From the NCBI RefSeq assembly GCF_902833055.1, contig NZ_CADFEJ010000005.1, positions 62,001-126,000 on the forward strand: 64,000 nt of DNA. The letters run 5' to 3'. The notes under the pieces were generated by a model, which was given only the letters and a program-made list of their open reading frames with translations, ran no database searches and was not told the DNA's origin. The number at the start of each line of letters is the position of its first letter. The stretch's first letter is position 1. Below, piece after piece: positions 43,471 through 53,004 of this stretch. Position numbers and translations under genes: made by a program. The stretch comes from Burkholderia territorii (GTDB lineage Bacteria; Pseudomonadota; Gammaproteobacteria; Burkholderiales; Burkholderiaceae).

Positions 43471-43503
43471 GCGCAGCACGATCGACCCGTACGGAGCCCT
43501 GTC

Positions 43504-43860
43504 ATGCCTTCAGCTACCGCCTCCCGTCCGCACGGCAAACGCGTGACGCGCCGCCCCGGCCGCGCGCGCAGCAACGATCCGCATCACCGCAAGCGCTGGT
43601 CCGCCGATGTCATGCGAAAGAGCGATGCGCTCGACATCGAACCCGAGATCTTCAAGTCCGACGACCCGGGCGAGATCGCGGCATCGCTCAAGCGCTCGGC
43701 CGAGCACAGCCGCCGCCGCAAGGCACCGCCGTTCCAGTCGGCCATGTCGATGCTCAACTTCTACGTGAACCGCGCGGGCCGCAACCTGCCGAAGACGCGC
43801 CGCGCGACGCTCGAACGCGCGAAGCGAAAACTGCGCGAGGCGTTCGGCCGCAAGCCGTGA
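43504..43860 (+). CDS. DUF3175 family protein, 118 aa
   Basis: Basic small protein with the DUF3175 signature KRWSADVMRKSDALDIE, then FKSDDPGEIAASLKRSAEHS and SAMSMLNFYVNRAGRNLP, ending in a lysine/arginine-rich helix. The function of the family is unknown; the charge suggests nucleic-acid binding, which is inference. GGAG is eight bases before the ATG. It is followed 43 bases later by the antiporter gene, so the two probably form one unit. Confidence 0.88.
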   Translation: MPSATASRPHGKRVTRRPGRARSNDPHHRKRWSADVMRKSDALDIEPEIFKSDDPGEIAASLKRSAEHSRRRKAPPFQSAMSMLNFYVNRAGRNLPKTRRATLERAKRKLREAFGRKP

Positions 43861-43903
43861 CGCCGTCCACCCGCTCCGTATCGACTCACTCCGCCAGCAC
43901 GCA

Positions 43904-45226
43904 ATGCATGAAACGCTGTGGTATCTGATCATCGGCGCGGTGCTGATGAGCATGGGCGTCGCGACGTCGGCGCTACGTCACCTGCCGTGCAGCAGCGCGA
44001 TGATCTATCTCGCGCTCGGCGTCGCGCTCGGCCCGTCCGGCGCCGGGCTCCTGCATCTCGACATCGAACGCGACGCGCCGCTGTTGCGCGAGATCGTCGA
44101 GGTCGCGCTGCTGGTGTCGCTGTTCGCGATCGGCCTGCGCCTGCGCGTGCCGCTGTCCGACAAGTTGTGGCTCGTTCCCTGCCGGCTCGGCCTGCTCGCG
44201 ATGGTCGTCACCGTGCCGCTGCTCGCCGGCTGCGCGGTGCTGACGCTGGGGCTGGGATGGGGGCCCGCGCTGCTGCTCGCGGCGATCCTCGCGCCGACCG
44301 ACCCGGTGCTCGCGCACGACGTGCAGGTGCACGATCCCGGCGACCGGGACCTGGTGCGCTTCGCACTGTCCGGCGAGGGCGGGCTGAACGACGGCATCGC
44401 GCTGCCGTTCGCGCTTGCGGGCCTTGCGCTGTGCGGCGCGCCCGGCACGCCGCACGCGCAGCCGGCGCTCACCGGCGCGTTCGCGCTTGCCGTGTTGTGG
44501 GGCATCGCGGGCGCAGCCGCGATCGGCGGCTTGCTCGGTGCGGCCGCCACCAAGGCGATCGGCTGGCTGCGCACCCGCTACGCCCAGGCGCTCGGGTTCG
44601 AAGGCTTCTTCGCGCTCGCACTGATCGTGCTGTCGTTCGGCGCCGCGCAACTCGCGAATACGTTCGGCTTCATCGCGACGTTCGCCGCAGGCGTCGCGAT
44701 GCGACGCGTCGAGCATCGCGCGAGCGGCGACCGGCGACCGCGCGAAGTGATCGGTCGAATCGACTCGGAAGACGTGGTCGCGACCGAGAAGCACCCGGAG
44801 AAGGTGCACGCGTTCATGACCGAATCGGTGCTGGACTTCACGATCGAGCTTGAACGGATCGCCGAGGCGCTCATCATGACGATGATCGGCAGCGTGCTCG
44901 CGACGCTGTCGGCCCCGCTCCTGACGTGGAGCTCGATCGGGCTCGCCGTCGTGCTGTTCGTGGCCGTGCGGCCGCTCGCCGTGCTGCTGACGCTGACCGG
45001 CTCGCGCGCGACCCACGCGCAGCGGCGGTTGATGGCGTGGTTCGGAATCCGCGGGATCGGCTCGTTCTACTACCTGCTGTTCGCGCTCGAACACGGGCCG
45101 GCCAGCGCGGTGCGCCCGCTCGCGGCGCCGGTGCTGGCCGTGGTGTCGGCATCGGTGATCGCGCACGGCGTGTCCGCGACGCCGCTGATGGACTGGTATT
45201 ACCGCCTGCAGCAGCGTCGACGCTGA
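43904..45226 (+). CDS. CPA1-family Na+(K+)/H+ antiporter
   Basis: Inner-membrane monovalent cation:proton antiporter of 440 aa with about twelve helices. The ion-binding region reads ILAPTDPVLAHDVQVHDPGDRDLVRFALSGE in part, with the TDP motif and the GEGGLNDG segment typical of CPA1. It would export Na+ or K+ in exchange for H+ and help with pH or salt stress. It ends 14 bases before the convergent ligD stop. It is cotranscribed with the DUF3175 gene by spacing. Confidence 0.9.
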   Translation: MHETLWYLIIGAVLMSMGVATSALRHLPCSSAMIYLALGVALGPSGAGLLHLDIERDAPLLREIVEVALLVSLFAIGLRLRVPLSDKLWLVPCRLGLLAMVVTVPLLAGCAVLTLGLGWGPALLLAAILAPTDPVLAHDVQVHDPGDRDLVRFALSGEGGLNDGIALPFALAGLALCGAPGTPHAQPALTGAFALAVLWGIAGAAAIGGLLGAAATKAIGWLRTRYAQALGFEGFFALALIVLSFGAAQLANTFGFIATFAAGVAMRRVEHRASGDRRPREVIGRIDSEDVVATEKHPEKVHAFMTESVLDFTIELERIAEALIMTMIGSVLATLSAPLLTWSSIGLAVVLFVAVRPLAVLLTLTGSRATHAQRRLMAWFGIRGIGSFYYLLFALEHGPASAVRPLAAPVLAVVSASVIAHGVSATPLMDWYYRLQQRRR

Positions 45227-45240
45227 CCGCGCGGGCGACG

Positions 45241-48057
45241 TCACGATGCATCGAGCCGCGCGCGCATCTGCGCGGTGATGCGCTGCCGCGTGTCGTCGTA
45301 GCCTTCCCACGGGTCGCCCTCGAGCCGGTCGAGGCGTTCATGCAGCGTGTCGATCGTCCATTGCGCGCCGCCGGTCGTGCCGGGCACTTCGTCCCAGCGC
45401 AGCGGCACGGACACGCCCATCCCCGGCCGCGCACGCGTCGAATACGCGGCGATCGTGCTCGCGCCGCGACCGTTGCGCAGGTAGTCGATGAAGATCTTGC
45501 CGCGACGATGACGCGGGCCCATCGTCGCGGTGAAACGGTCGGGCAACGCGGCCGCGACGTGCTGCGCGACGGCGCGCGAGAAGTCCTTCACGTCGTCCCA
45601 GCCGAGGTGCCGCGTGATCGGCACGACCACATGCAGGCCCTTGCCGCCGCTCGTCTTGCAGAACGACGCGAGCCCCAGCTCGTCGAGCAGCCCGCGCACG
45701 AGTTGCGCCGCCTCGATCATCGTGCTCCACGGCAGCGCCGGATCGGGGTCGAGGTCGAACACGATCCGGTCCGGCCGTTCGATGTTCGACGCATGCGCAT
45801 TCCACGTATGCAACTCGATCGTGCCCATCTGCGCCGCGCCGAGCAGCGCGTCGACACTGTCGAGCGACAGCAGCGGACCGTGCCCCGGATCGAGCCCGGC
45901 GTGCTGCGTGACGAACGGAATCTCGCGCCGCTCGGCATGCTTCTGGAAGAACAGCTCGCCCGCGATGTCGCCAGGCGCGCGCACCAGCGACACGGGCCGC
46001 CCCTTCAGGTCCGGCAGCAGCCATGGCGCGACCCATTGCCAGTAACGCGCGAGATCGATCTTGCGTGTGCCGCTGGCCGGATCAAGCACGCGGTCGGGAT
46101 GGGTGATACGCACGCGGCCAAGGCGGTCCGGGCCGGTATCGTCGCTGCCCGTCGTGCGGGCGGATGCGCGCGAACGCGCGGGGTGCTCGCGGCCATTCGC
46201 GTCGTGCGACGCGTGCTTCGCGCGGTGTTTGTCGTCGTGCGTGGTCTGACGTTGATCCATCGCCACCTCCGTATTCGCATGTTTCGGCACTTCGCGGACG
46301 ATCTGCGTGGCCGGCTTGTCCTCGCGCAACGCGATGAATGCGGCCTGCCGCACGATGCCGTCGCCGGTCCACTCCGCGAATTCGCATTCGGCGACGAGCG
46401 TCGGCTCGATCCAGTGCAGACGCGTGCGCGAGCGCTCCCGCGGCGGCGGATCGAACGGCGCCGTATCGCGCTCGTGCTTGCGCAGGATCGACGCAAGCCG
46501 GTCGAGCATGCGCGCGTCGAAGCCCGTGCCGACCCGCCCGACATAGCGCAGCGGTGCCGGCCCGCGCGTGCGCTTGCCGCCCGGCGCCGGTTCGTGCACG
46601 CCGAGCAGCAGCGCACCGAAGCCGTGACGGCTGCCCGATGGCTCGGTGTAGCCGCCGATCACGAACTCCTGCCGGCGCCTGCATTTGAGCTTGATCCATG
46701 CGGGCGAACGTCCCGCCCGATAGCGCGAGTCCGCGCGCTTGCCGATCAGCCCTTCGAGTCCGGTATCGCATGCGCTCGCGATCAGCGACGCAACGTCGTC
46801 GCCGAGATCGGGCGAAAAGCGCACTCGTGCGGCGTCGCTGTCGGCCAGCAGCGGTTCGAGCAGCGCGCGGCGTGCGGTGAGCGGTGCGTCGCGCAAGTCG
46901 TGGCCGTCGAGATAGGGCAGATCGAATACGAACAGCGTGACCGCATCCGAGCGTCCCGCACCGAGTGCGTTCTGCAGCGCCTGGAAATCGGGAAGACCGT
47001 TCGCGCCGAGCACGACGGCCTCGCCGTCGAGCCATGCGTCGTCGACGGCGAGCGCCGCGAGCGCCTCGCGTTGCGCGCGCAGCTTCGCGGTCCAGTCGCG
47101 ACCTTCGCGCGTCATCAGCTTCACGTGCCGGCGCGTGCCCTTGCCGGAAATGCGCGCGAGGATCCGGTAGCCGTCGAATTTCAGTTCGTAGCGCCAGTCG
47201 CCCTGGTGCGGCGGACCGTCGACCAGCGTCGCGAGCTGCGGCGCGACGCGCTCGGGCAACGGCGCGCGCACCGCGCCTTCGATCGCGGACGGATCCGCAG
47301 GCGCGCGATCGCGGTCGTCTCGAGCGCGGTCGCGGCCGTCATGCCGTGCGCCGCGCGCGTCGTGCTTTCCGGCCTCGTCGCCGCGGCCGCGCGGCGCCGC
47401 ACGCGTGCGCTTCGAGCCGCCGCTCGAATCCACCCGCGCCGCCCGCCCGGCCCCGTCATGCACACTCCCCGGCCGCTCGCCGACGACGTCGAACTCGTCC
47501 GCGCCGCGCGCATCGTCGTCGCGCTCCTTGATCAGCAGCCACTGCTCCTGCCGCCCCTCCTGGCGCCCGCTGCGCACGAGCGCCCATCCGCCGTGCAGCT
47601 TTTCGCCGTCGAGCCGGAACGTCAGCTTGCCCGCGCGATAGCCGTCGCGTGCCTGCGCGAGTCCGCCGTCGGGCGTCCACGTGCCTTCGTCCCAGACGAC
47701 GACCGACCCCGCGCCGTAATGCCCGGCCGGAATCTCGCCTTCGAACGACGCATATTCGAGCGGATGGTCCTCGACATGCACGGCAAGACGCTTCACCGAC
47801 GGATCGAGGCTCGGCCCCTTCGGCACGGCCCACGACTTCAGCGTGCCGTCGAGTTCCAGCCGGAAGTCATAGTGCAGTCGCCTTGCATGATGTTCCTGGA
47901 TCACGAAGCGCAGCGGATGGCCGGCACGCGCGCGCGCGCGAGCGGCCGGCTGCGCATCGGCCTTCGCCTTCGCCCGCCGACGCCCGTGCGCGCCTTCGGG
48001 TTCCGGCGTCTCGCCGAAGTGGCGCTTGCGGCGATATGGATCGAGCTTGCCGGGCAT
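45241..48057 (-). CDS. ligD: multifunctional ATP-dependent DNA ligase LigD
   Basis: The bacterial NHEJ ligase, 938 aa, with domain order phosphoesterase-ligase-polymerase. Residues about 45-200 are the 3'-phosphoesterase ([19 protein letters not shown] with its His/Asp ligands). The ligase core has K293 in [10 protein letters not shown] as the adenylation lysine. A low-complexity His/Arg/Asp linker follows, and then the primase-like polymerase domain ([24 protein letters not shown]) near residues 650-930. It seals double-strand breaks brought together by Ku, encoded 24 bases upstream on the same strand. Confidence 0.97.
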   Translation of the reverse strand: MPGKLDPYRRKRHFGETPEPEGAHGRRRAKAKADAQPAARARARAGHPLRFVIQEHHARRLHYDFRLELDGTLKSWAVPKGPSLDPSVKRLAVHVEDHPLEYASFEGEIPAGHYGAGSVVVWDEGTWTPDGGLAQARDGYRAGKLTFRLDGEKLHGGWALVRSGRQEGRQEQWLLIKERDDDARGADEFDVVGERPGSVHDGAGRAARVDSSGGSKRTRAAPRGRGDEAGKHDARGARHDGRDRARDDRDRAPADPSAIEGAVRAPLPERVAPQLATLVDGPPHQGDWRYELKFDGYRILARISGKGTRRHVKLMTREGRDWTAKLRAQREALAALAVDDAWLDGEAVVLGANGLPDFQALQNALGAGRSDAVTLFVFDLPYLDGHDLRDAPLTARRALLEPLLADSDAARVRFSPDLGDDVASLIASACDTGLEGLIGKRADSRYRAGRSPAWIKLKCRRRQEFVIGGYTEPSGSRHGFGALLLGVHEPAPGGKRTRGPAPLRYVGRVGTGFDARMLDRLASILRKHERDTAPFDPPPRERSRTRLHWIEPTLVAECEFAEWTGDGIVRQAAFIALREDKPATQIVREVPKHANTEVAMDQRQTTHDDKHRAKHASHDANGREHPARSRASARTTGSDDTGPDRLGRVRITHPDRVLDPASGTRKIDLARYWQWVAPWLLPDLKGRPVSLVRAPGDIAGELFFQKHAERREIPFVTQHAGLDPGHGPLLSLDSVDALLGAAQMGTIELHTWNAHASNIERPDRIVFDLDPDPALPWSTMIEAAQLVRGLLDELGLASFCKTSGGKGLHVVVPITRHLGWDDVKDFSRAVAQHVAAALPDRFTATMGPRHRRGKIFIDYLRNGRGASTIAAYSTRARPGMGVSVPLRWDEVPGTTGGAQWTIDTLHERLDRLEGDPWEGYDDTRQRITAQMRARLDAS

Positions 48058-48081
48058 GACATCACCTCGCTTCGCGCCGCG

Positions 48082-49104
48082 TCATGCGGCATGCTTGCGG
48101 CGCGCAGTCGTTTTCTTCGCCGCATGGTCGCCGGTCGCGGCGCGTTTCGCGGGCGATCGTTTCGCCGCGGCGGTCTTCGCGGCCGCGCCCTTCGCGGCGG
48201 TCTTCGAAGCCGGCTTGCGGCGCCCGCTGTCGCGCGACGACGAAGGCGCCCGGTCTGCATTCTCGTCCTCGTCGCCCGCATCGCGCAGATCGGCCGCACG
48301 CGCTCCGCCGCCGCCTTTCAGGCTGCGCTTCAGCAATTCGGTGAGGTCGACCACGTTGGTCGCCGCACGGCTCGTCTGCGCGGGGCGCTCCTCGATCTCC
48401 TCGATCTTGCCCGCGCGTACCTTGCGCTCGACCAGCTCGAGGATGTCGTCGCGGAACGTATCGTGATATTGGTCGGGCGTCCATTTGCCGGCCATGTCTT
48501 CGATCAGCTTCTTCGCCATGCCGAGCTCGCGCGCGGTCACGCCCGCGCGCTTCGCGTCCTCGGCCGGCACCGACAGCTCGTCGAGCGGTCGCAACTCATC
48601 CTGCCAGCGCAGCGTATCGAGCGCGAGCAGCGGCCCGACCGGAATCAGCGCGCCGAGATGCTGGCGGTCGCGCATCACCACGAGCGCGATGCCGATCTTG
48701 CCGCTGTCCTTCAGCGCGTCGCGCAGCAGCGCATAGACCTTCTCGCCCTTGCGGTCCGGCACGAGATAGTATGGTGTGTCGAGATAGAGGAACGACACGG
48801 CGTCCTCGTCGACGAAGGTCAGGATGTCGACGGTCTGCGTCGATTCGGGGTTCGCCGCGCGGATTTCGTCGTCGGTCAGCACGACATAGCGCTCCTTCTC
48901 GTACTCGTAGCCGCGCACGATGTCCTCGCGCGTGACTTCCTTGCCGGTACGCTTGTTGATCTGCCGGTAGCCGATCGGATCCATCGACCGTTTGTCGAGC
49001 ATCCGAAACGACGGCTTGACGGTGCGCGTCGCGGGAAAGAGCTGCACGGGCACGTGAACGAGCCCGAAACTGATCGCACCTTTCCAGATCATCCGCGGTG
49101 CCAT
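48082..49104 (-). CDS. ku: non-homologous end-joining protein Ku
   Basis: A 340-aa bacterial Ku homodimer subunit that encircles DNA ends and recruits LigD. The Ku core begins at once (MAPRMIWKGAISFGLVHVPV) and carries YRQINKRTGKEV and WTPDQYHDTFRDDILELVE. From about residue 265 the tail is a Lys/Ala/Arg-rich extension of the kind that lets some Ku proteins thread along DNA. The start at 49104 has AAGGAGG seven bases upstream; an earlier in-frame ATG lacks one. It forms an operon with ligD. Confidence 0.96.
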   Translation of the reverse strand: MAPRMIWKGAISFGLVHVPVQLFPATRTVKPSFRMLDKRSMDPIGYRQINKRTGKEVTREDIVRGYEYEKERYVVLTDDEIRAANPESTQTVDILTFVDEDAVSFLYLDTPYYLVPDRKGEKVYALLRDALKDSGKIGIALVVMRDRQHLGALIPVGPLLALDTLRWQDELRPLDELSVPAEDAKRAGVTARELGMAKKLIEDMAGKWTPDQYHDTFRDDILELVERKVRAGKIEEIEERPAQTSRAATNVVDLTELLKRSLKGGGGARAADLRDAGDEDENADRAPSSSRDSGRRKPASKTAAKGAAAKTAAAKRSPAKRAATGDHAAKKTTARRKHAA

Positions 49105-49371
49105 GACTGTCCTCCTTGCCGCTTGCATGCGCGCCGGGCGAGCCGGCTGCGCCGTGCGGCGCCCGCATGGTGCCGTGCCGTCGGGTTGCGGCCGATGGCC
49201 GGCTCGCGGAGCTTCGTCATGCGCGCGTCCTCGTCATATCGGTTCGGTGAAGGACGGCGGCACGCGGGACCGCGTCGCGGCGCGCACGGAGCCGTCACGG
49301 AACGCGGACGAGCCGCGCGGCGCACGCCGCGGCGGCTCGCCGCGTTGTCGCGGCAGCCTGCCGCCGCGACG

Positions 49372-49758
49372 TCAGGGCGCGCTCAGCGCGCGATCCAGTT
49401 CCTCGCGCGTCACGTCGAGCGCGACGCTGCATTCGATCTCGGCGTCCTCGACGCGCGGCTTCTCTTCATCCACCGCGCGTCGCGCCATGTCGCACACATG
49501 CGTGCGCACGCGCAACCGGTCGGCGGCACCGAGCGACGCATAACGCGCGAGGACGTCCGGCTCGAAGCGCAAGTCCACCACGCAGCGCCACTGACGCGCG
49601 CTCGCCTCGGCCGGCACCCGCACCCACGACACCTGGATCGTCAGCCGCCCGGACGCATCGTCCGCGTGCACGACGAGGGTCGACTGAGACGGAAAGCCGT
49701 TCGCGAGCGCACTTTCGAGTTCAGCGATGCGCTGCGAACGGTCGGGCGTGACCGTCAT
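49372..49758 (-). CDS. hypothetical protein, 128 aa (DUF3022-like)
   Basis: Starts [20 protein letters not shown], then a beta-rich core ([40 protein letters not shown]) and a C-terminal [16 protein letters not shown] believe it is a Burkholderia DUF3022 member, by recall. It shares order and motifs with the protein at 42429. Its ATG overlaps the stop of the DUF1328 gene as ATGA, so the two are coupled. A 267-base gap with no supported gene separates it from ku. Confidence 0.78.
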   Translation of the reverse strand: MTVTPDRSQRIAELESALANGFPSQSTLVVHADDASGRLTIQVSWVRVPAEASARQWRCVVDLRFEPDVLARYASLGAADRLRVRTHVCDMARRAVDEEKPRVEDAEIECSVALDVTREELDRALSAP

Positions 49759-49916
49759 CGGCGCACGACCCCCAGCAGCAGCGTGACCAGAAAGATCACG
49801 ACGAAGATGTAGAACAGGATCTTCGCGATCTCGGCCGCACCGGCCGCGATACCGCCGAAGCCGAACACGGCCGCGATGATCGCGATGATGAAGAAGATGA
49901 TGGCGTATCGAAGCAT
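49755..49916 (-). CDS. DUF1328 (YtjA-like) small membrane protein, 53 aa
   Basis: A tiny inner-membrane protein with two hydrophobic helices: [20 protein letters not shown] and [17 protein letters not shown]. The length and the [16 protein letters not shown] linker are diagnostic of DUF1328, a family often expressed under general stress in Proteobacteria. The start at 49916 has AGGAGG six bases upstream. It is coupled to the DUF3022-like gene. Confidence 0.92.
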   Translation of the reverse strand: MLRYAIIFFIIAIIAAVFGFGGIAAGAAEIAKILFYIFVVIFLVTLLLGVVRR

Positions 49917-49970
49917 GAATTCCTCCTGGAGTCCTGACAAACGACGATCGTCGACGCGTTTCGCCGCCGA

Positions 49971-50159
49971 TCAGGAATCGTGTTTGTGCCTGGGTTTGCC
50001 GTGGGTCGGCGTCGAAGCCATTTTTTCGAGTTCCTTTTCGCTCATCGACTTGGCCATCGACTTCGAAGGCGGCTTCAGGTCCTTCATCTTGGTGTCGCCG
50101 CGCTTCGCGGACAGGGCGGCCCCTGCGGCGCGTTGCTGGGCCTGGGACTTGGCTGGCAT
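49971..50159 (-). CDS. DUF3008 family small protein, 62 aa
   Basis: Starts MPAKSQAQQRAAGAALSAKR and continues GDTKMKDLKPPSKSMAKSMS, the DUF3008 pattern. It is highly basic, soluble and probably disordered, with unknown function, and is often co-regulated with DUF1328-type genes. GGAGG lies seven bases before the ATG. It sits between rpoN and the DUF1328 gene on the same strand (69 and 54 base gaps). Confidence 0.9.
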   Translation of the reverse strand: MPAKSQAQQRAAGAALSAKRGDTKMKDLKPPSKSMAKSMSEKELEKMASTPTHGKPRHKHDS

Positions 50160-50228
50160 GGCATTCCTCCTCTCGGTGGTGCGCACGGCCCCCCGTTCAG
50201 CGGGCCGCGCGCGGTTCGGACGGTATCG

Positions 50229-51662
50229 TCATGCGGCGTCGCGCCGGCGCAGTTCGGCGGGCGGAATCTTCATCGCCTGGCGATACTTGGTCACCGTCCG
50301 ACGCGCAAGAAGGATGCCGCGCCCCGCGAGGTTCTGCGCGAGCGCGACGTCCGACAGCGGATCGGTGTGGCGCTCTGACGCGATCATGTCGCGGATCAGC
50401 ACCTTGGCGGCCGACGCCGAACACACGCCCTTGCCGGCTGCTTCCAGCTTGCGCGGGAAGAAATGCTTGAACTCGAACGTGCCGTGCGGCGTGGCCATGT
50501 ACTTGTTGCCCGTCGCACGCGACACGGTCGATTCGTGCAGGTCGAGCTCCTCGGCGATGTCGCGCAGCACGAGCGGCTTCATCGCGATCTCGCCGTAGCG
50601 GAAGAAATCGCGCTGCCGCGCGACGATGCATTCGCCGACGCGCTGGATCGTGTCGAAGCGCTTCTGCACGTTGCGGATCAGCCAGCGCGCCTCCTGCAAC
50701 TGCTGGCCGAGCGGCGAATCGCGCTCGCCGCTCGACTGTGCGAACAAGGTCGCGTAGCGCTCGTGCAACCGCGCGCGCGGCAGCACGGCCGGGTTGATCG
50801 TCACGATCCATTCGTCGCGCACCTGGCGCACGATCACGTCGGGTATCACGTAGTCGCCGCGCGCGCTGCCGTAATGATTGCCGGGACGCGGGTCGAGCGT
50901 GCGCACCAGCGCGCACGCGGCCTGCATCGTCTGCTGGCTGCAGCCGAGGCGGCGCTGGATTTCCGCCGTCTCGCGCCGCGCGAGCCGTTCGAGATGGTCG
51001 CGCGCGATCGCCTTCGCCTCCGCGAGCGCCGGCGTGCCGGCCGGAATCGCATCGAGTTGGAGGACCAGGCATTCGGACACCGAGCGCGCGGCGATGCCCG
51101 GGCGGTCCAGCATCTGCACGAGGCGCAGCGCGACCGCGAGATCCTGTTCCGACAGCAGCAGCGCCGGATCGGCCGCAACCAGCAGCTCGCCCAGCTCCTG
51201 ACGCATATAGCCGTCCTCGTCGAGCGCGTCGATCACGATGCGCGCCGCTTCGCGGTCGCGCTTGTTCAACGGATAAAGGCGTAGCGCGTCGTGCAATTGC
51301 TGGTGGAGCGACGGCTCGGCCGCCATCCACTCGCCGGGCGACAGGTCGCTCGCGTCGTCACCCTGGCGGCTCGTGCCGCGCGGCGCCGGAGCGGCCGTGT
51401 ACGACATCTCGCCGTCGGGCGGACGCACGTCGTCGCGCTCGGGCGCCGGATCGGGCGCCGCCGCCTCGACGGCGGGTACGGGCGCGTCGGCGGCGACTTC
51501 GTCATCGCCCTGGCCATCTTCGAGAAATGGATTCGAGTCGAGCGCCTGCCGCAATTCCTGCTGGAATTCGAGCGAAGACAATTGCAGCAGGCGAAGCGAC
51601 TGCTGAAGCCTCGGCGTGAGTGCCAGATGCTGTCGCATCTGGAGCGCAAGCGTGACGGACAT
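50229..51662 (-). CDS. rpoN: RNA polymerase sigma-54 factor, second copy (RpoN2)
   Basis: A 477-aa sigma-54. The glutamine/leucine-rich activator-interacting region I (LRQHLALTPRLQQSLRLLQL-like start) is followed by an acidic region II, the core-binding domain, and the C-terminal DNA-binding part with HTH DLHESTVSRATGNKYM. The RpoN box ARRTVTKYR is intact at residues 453-461. The usual rpoN neighbours (lptB, hpf, ptsN) are absent, so this is not the housekeeping locus; Burkholderia species often have two rpoN genes. GGAGG precedes the ATG. About fifteen sigma-54-type promoters surround it. Confidence 0.95.
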   Translation of the reverse strand: MSVTLALQMRQHLALTPRLQQSLRLLQLSSLEFQQELRQALDSNPFLEDGQGDDEVAADAPVPAVEAAAPDPAPERDDVRPPDGEMSYTAAPAPRGTSRQGDDASDLSPGEWMAAEPSLHQQLHDALRLYPLNKRDREAARIVIDALDEDGYMRQELGELLVAADPALLLSEQDLAVALRLVQMLDRPGIAARSVSECLVLQLDAIPAGTPALAEAKAIARDHLERLARRETAEIQRRLGCSQQTMQAACALVRTLDPRPGNHYGSARGDYVIPDVIVRQVRDEWIVTINPAVLPRARLHERYATLFAQSSGERDSPLGQQLQEARWLIRNVQKRFDTIQRVGECIVARQRDFFRYGEIAMKPLVLRDIAEELDLHESTVSRATGNKYMATPHGTFEFKHFFPRKLEAAGKGVCSASAAKVLIRDMIASERHTDPLSDVALAQNLAGRGILLARRTVTKYRQAMKIPPAELRRRDAA

Positions 51663-51683
51663 CGATGCCCTCCTGACAGTGTG

Positions 51684-51709
51684 CGAAATTGCGTTCGAAC
51701 GAAATTACG
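51684..51709. repeat. repeat and palindrome upstream of rpoN2
   Basis: CGAAATT[G/A]CG occurs at 51684-51693 and 51700-51709, around the palindrome CGTTCGAACG (51692-51701). It lies 22-47 bases before the rpoN2 ATG, so it could be a regulator site or part of the promoter. No sigma-54-type promoter was found for rpoN2. Confidence 0.5.
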
Positions 51710-51862
51710 CAGCTTCCATGCCAAGGCGGCAAAGCGCCGTCTGTCGGGGCTCTGGCGGGTTCGTACCCCCTGTGCGGCGCGTCCCGGTGGCGCCTTTTTT
51801 ACAAGTGCCGGCAAGTTAGGGGCACGGCATTCGCGCCGGCGCACGCGCGCCGTCCCGCGCAC

Positions 51863-52174
51863 TCAGTACTGCATCGGCGGCGGCGTGCCCGGCGTCGTCG
51901 GGCCGCCCTGCACACCGTTCGGCCCCGGCGGCGGCACGTCGGGCGCCTCGCCGCCGGCCGCGCCCGCCGGCATCGTGTTCTGCGGCGACGGGCGCGTGTC
52001 GTAGCGCGTATTCGCGTCCGGCATCGTCGTGGTCGGCGACGCGCCATGACCGTCCGGCGGCGCCGGCGGCGCACCGCGCGTGCCGTAGGTGCCCTGCGGT
52101 TGAGTGCATGCGCCCAGCGCGCACGCGGCGGCGAACGCACAGGCGCCCACACGCATCGACTGGATCGGTTTCAT
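51863..52174 (-). CDS. small proline/glycine-rich lipoprotein, 103 aa
   Basis: The signal sequence MKPIQSMRVGACAFAAACAL ends in the lipobox LGAC with C23 as the lipidated residue; the following TQ favours the outer membrane. The mature part is Pro/Gly/Thr-rich and disordered, with no domain. GGAGG lies before the ATG. It is 50 bases downstream of the 103-aa protein gene on the same strand and probably shares its transcript. Confidence 0.75.
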   Translation of the reverse strand: MKPIQSMRVGACAFAAACALGACTQPQGTYGTRGAPPAPPDGHGASPTTTMPDANTRYDTRPSPQNTMPAGAAGGEAPDVPPPGPNGVQGGPTTPGTPPPMQY

Positions 52175-52224
52175 CGGAATCCTCCGTTGAGTCGACGGCA
52201 CCGGGCCGGCCGTGGCGACACGGC

Positions 52225-52536
52225 TCAGAGCCGGTTGAAATGGAAATCGCCGGCATACGCGGTCGGCGCGCGGCGCGCCATCATCGTGTCGAACTCGGCG
52301 GCGACGCGTGCCAGCGCGCCGCGTTGCCGCTCGGTGCCGGCCTGCTCGAGCGCCGCGAACGCGTCGGTGTCGAAGGTGACGGTCAGCGACGCCGGATGAC
52401 CGTCGACACGAAAGCCGATATGGAGCGCGCCGGCCGGCTGCTCCTCGACGTGGAACGGCATCGCGCGCGCCTCGAAATGGCGGCCGAGCGTCTCGGCCAC
52501 GTCGCGCAGCATGCCGGGTTTCACGCGGATGCTCAT
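52225..52536 (-). CDS. hypothetical protein, 103 aa
   Basis: Starts MSIRVKPGMLRDVAETLGRH. A predicted alpha helix is followed by a beta meander (FHVEEQPAGALHIGFRVDGH, LTVTFDTDAFAALEQ) and a terminal helix. The architecture is like the two DUF3022-type proteins in this window, though similarity is weak. GGAGG lies seven bases before the ATG, which overlaps the upstream gene's stop as ATGA. Confidence 0.72.
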   Translation of the reverse strand: MSIRVKPGMLRDVAETLGRHFEARAMPFHVEEQPAGALHIGFRVDGHPASLTVTFDTDAFAALEQAGTERQRGALARVAAEFDTMMARRAPTAYAGDFHFNRL

Positions 52537-52802
52537 CGTGGCCCCTCCGTGGATCGAGTGAACGCCACTGGCGGTATGCCCGTCGGCGGCACGTGGATCG
52601 GCGGCTCCCGCGTCGGCGGCTCGCGTTCCGGCGGCGGCCGCGCGGGCGGATCGCCTTCCGGATCGTGATACGGCTCGGGCGTGCCGGGCGGCAGGTCGTC
52701 CGGCGCGGGCGGTTCGGGATCCGGTTCGACGTCGGGCATCGGCGGGTCGGGCCGGTGCAGCGACCGGGCCGGGTTTCGGGTTGCGTCTCGGATCATGGGC
52801 AT
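52533..52802 (-). CDS. proline-rich hypothetical protein, about 89 aa
   Basis: More than a quarter Pro with many Asp/Glu (PDVEPDPEPPAPDDLPPGTP), ending in REPPIHVPPTGIPPVAFT. It is surely disordered and may be a linker-like or binding peptide; no family is seen. The exact start is uncertain: ATG codons at 52802, 52796 and 52739 are all possible, and the nearest GAGGA is far from the first. The promoter at 52883 and the ATGA overlap with the next gene support expression. Confidence 0.6.
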   Translation of the reverse strand: MPMIRDATRNPARSLHRPDPPMPDVEPDPEPPAPDDLPPGTPEPYHDPEGDPPARPPPEREPPTREPPIHVPPTGIPPVAFTRSTEGPR

Positions 52803-52882
52803 ATGGGCGTTGTGCTGTCCTCTGGTGGAATCGGATCGCGCCGCCGCGCGCTTGGCGCCCGGTGCGCGATGCGCTGAAGTCC

Positions 52883-52897
52883 GCAAGCCGCGTGCCG
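52883..52897 (-). promoter_or_regulatory. sigma-54 -24/-12 promoter of the 52.8-51.9 kb small-gene unit
   Basis: On the minus strand CGGCACG-CGGC-TTGC. The predicted start near 52871 is about 70 bases before the first ATG. A partial copy of the activator element (CTGCAA...TTTCAAGGC, 52980-52997) lies about 85 bases upstream. Confidence 0.75.
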
Positions 52898-53004
52898 GCC
52901 GCTCGCATCGCCTGCCGCGCGTCGACGTGCATGCGCGTCGGCCGCCGCGCCGTGCGACGTGTCTTCGCTACACCGCGCGCTGCAATTCTTTCAAGGCCAT
53001 CGCG

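Noticed and set aside
49165..49180. Possible -24/-12 element for ku (CGGCACGGCACCATGC on the minus strand)
   Set aside because: The GG-to-GC spacing is 11, not 10, which sigma-54 tolerates poorly.
50229..51662. Housekeeping rpoN
   Set aside because: The usual lptB, hpf and ptsN neighbours are absent and the surrounding genes are stress-type, so it was called a second copy.
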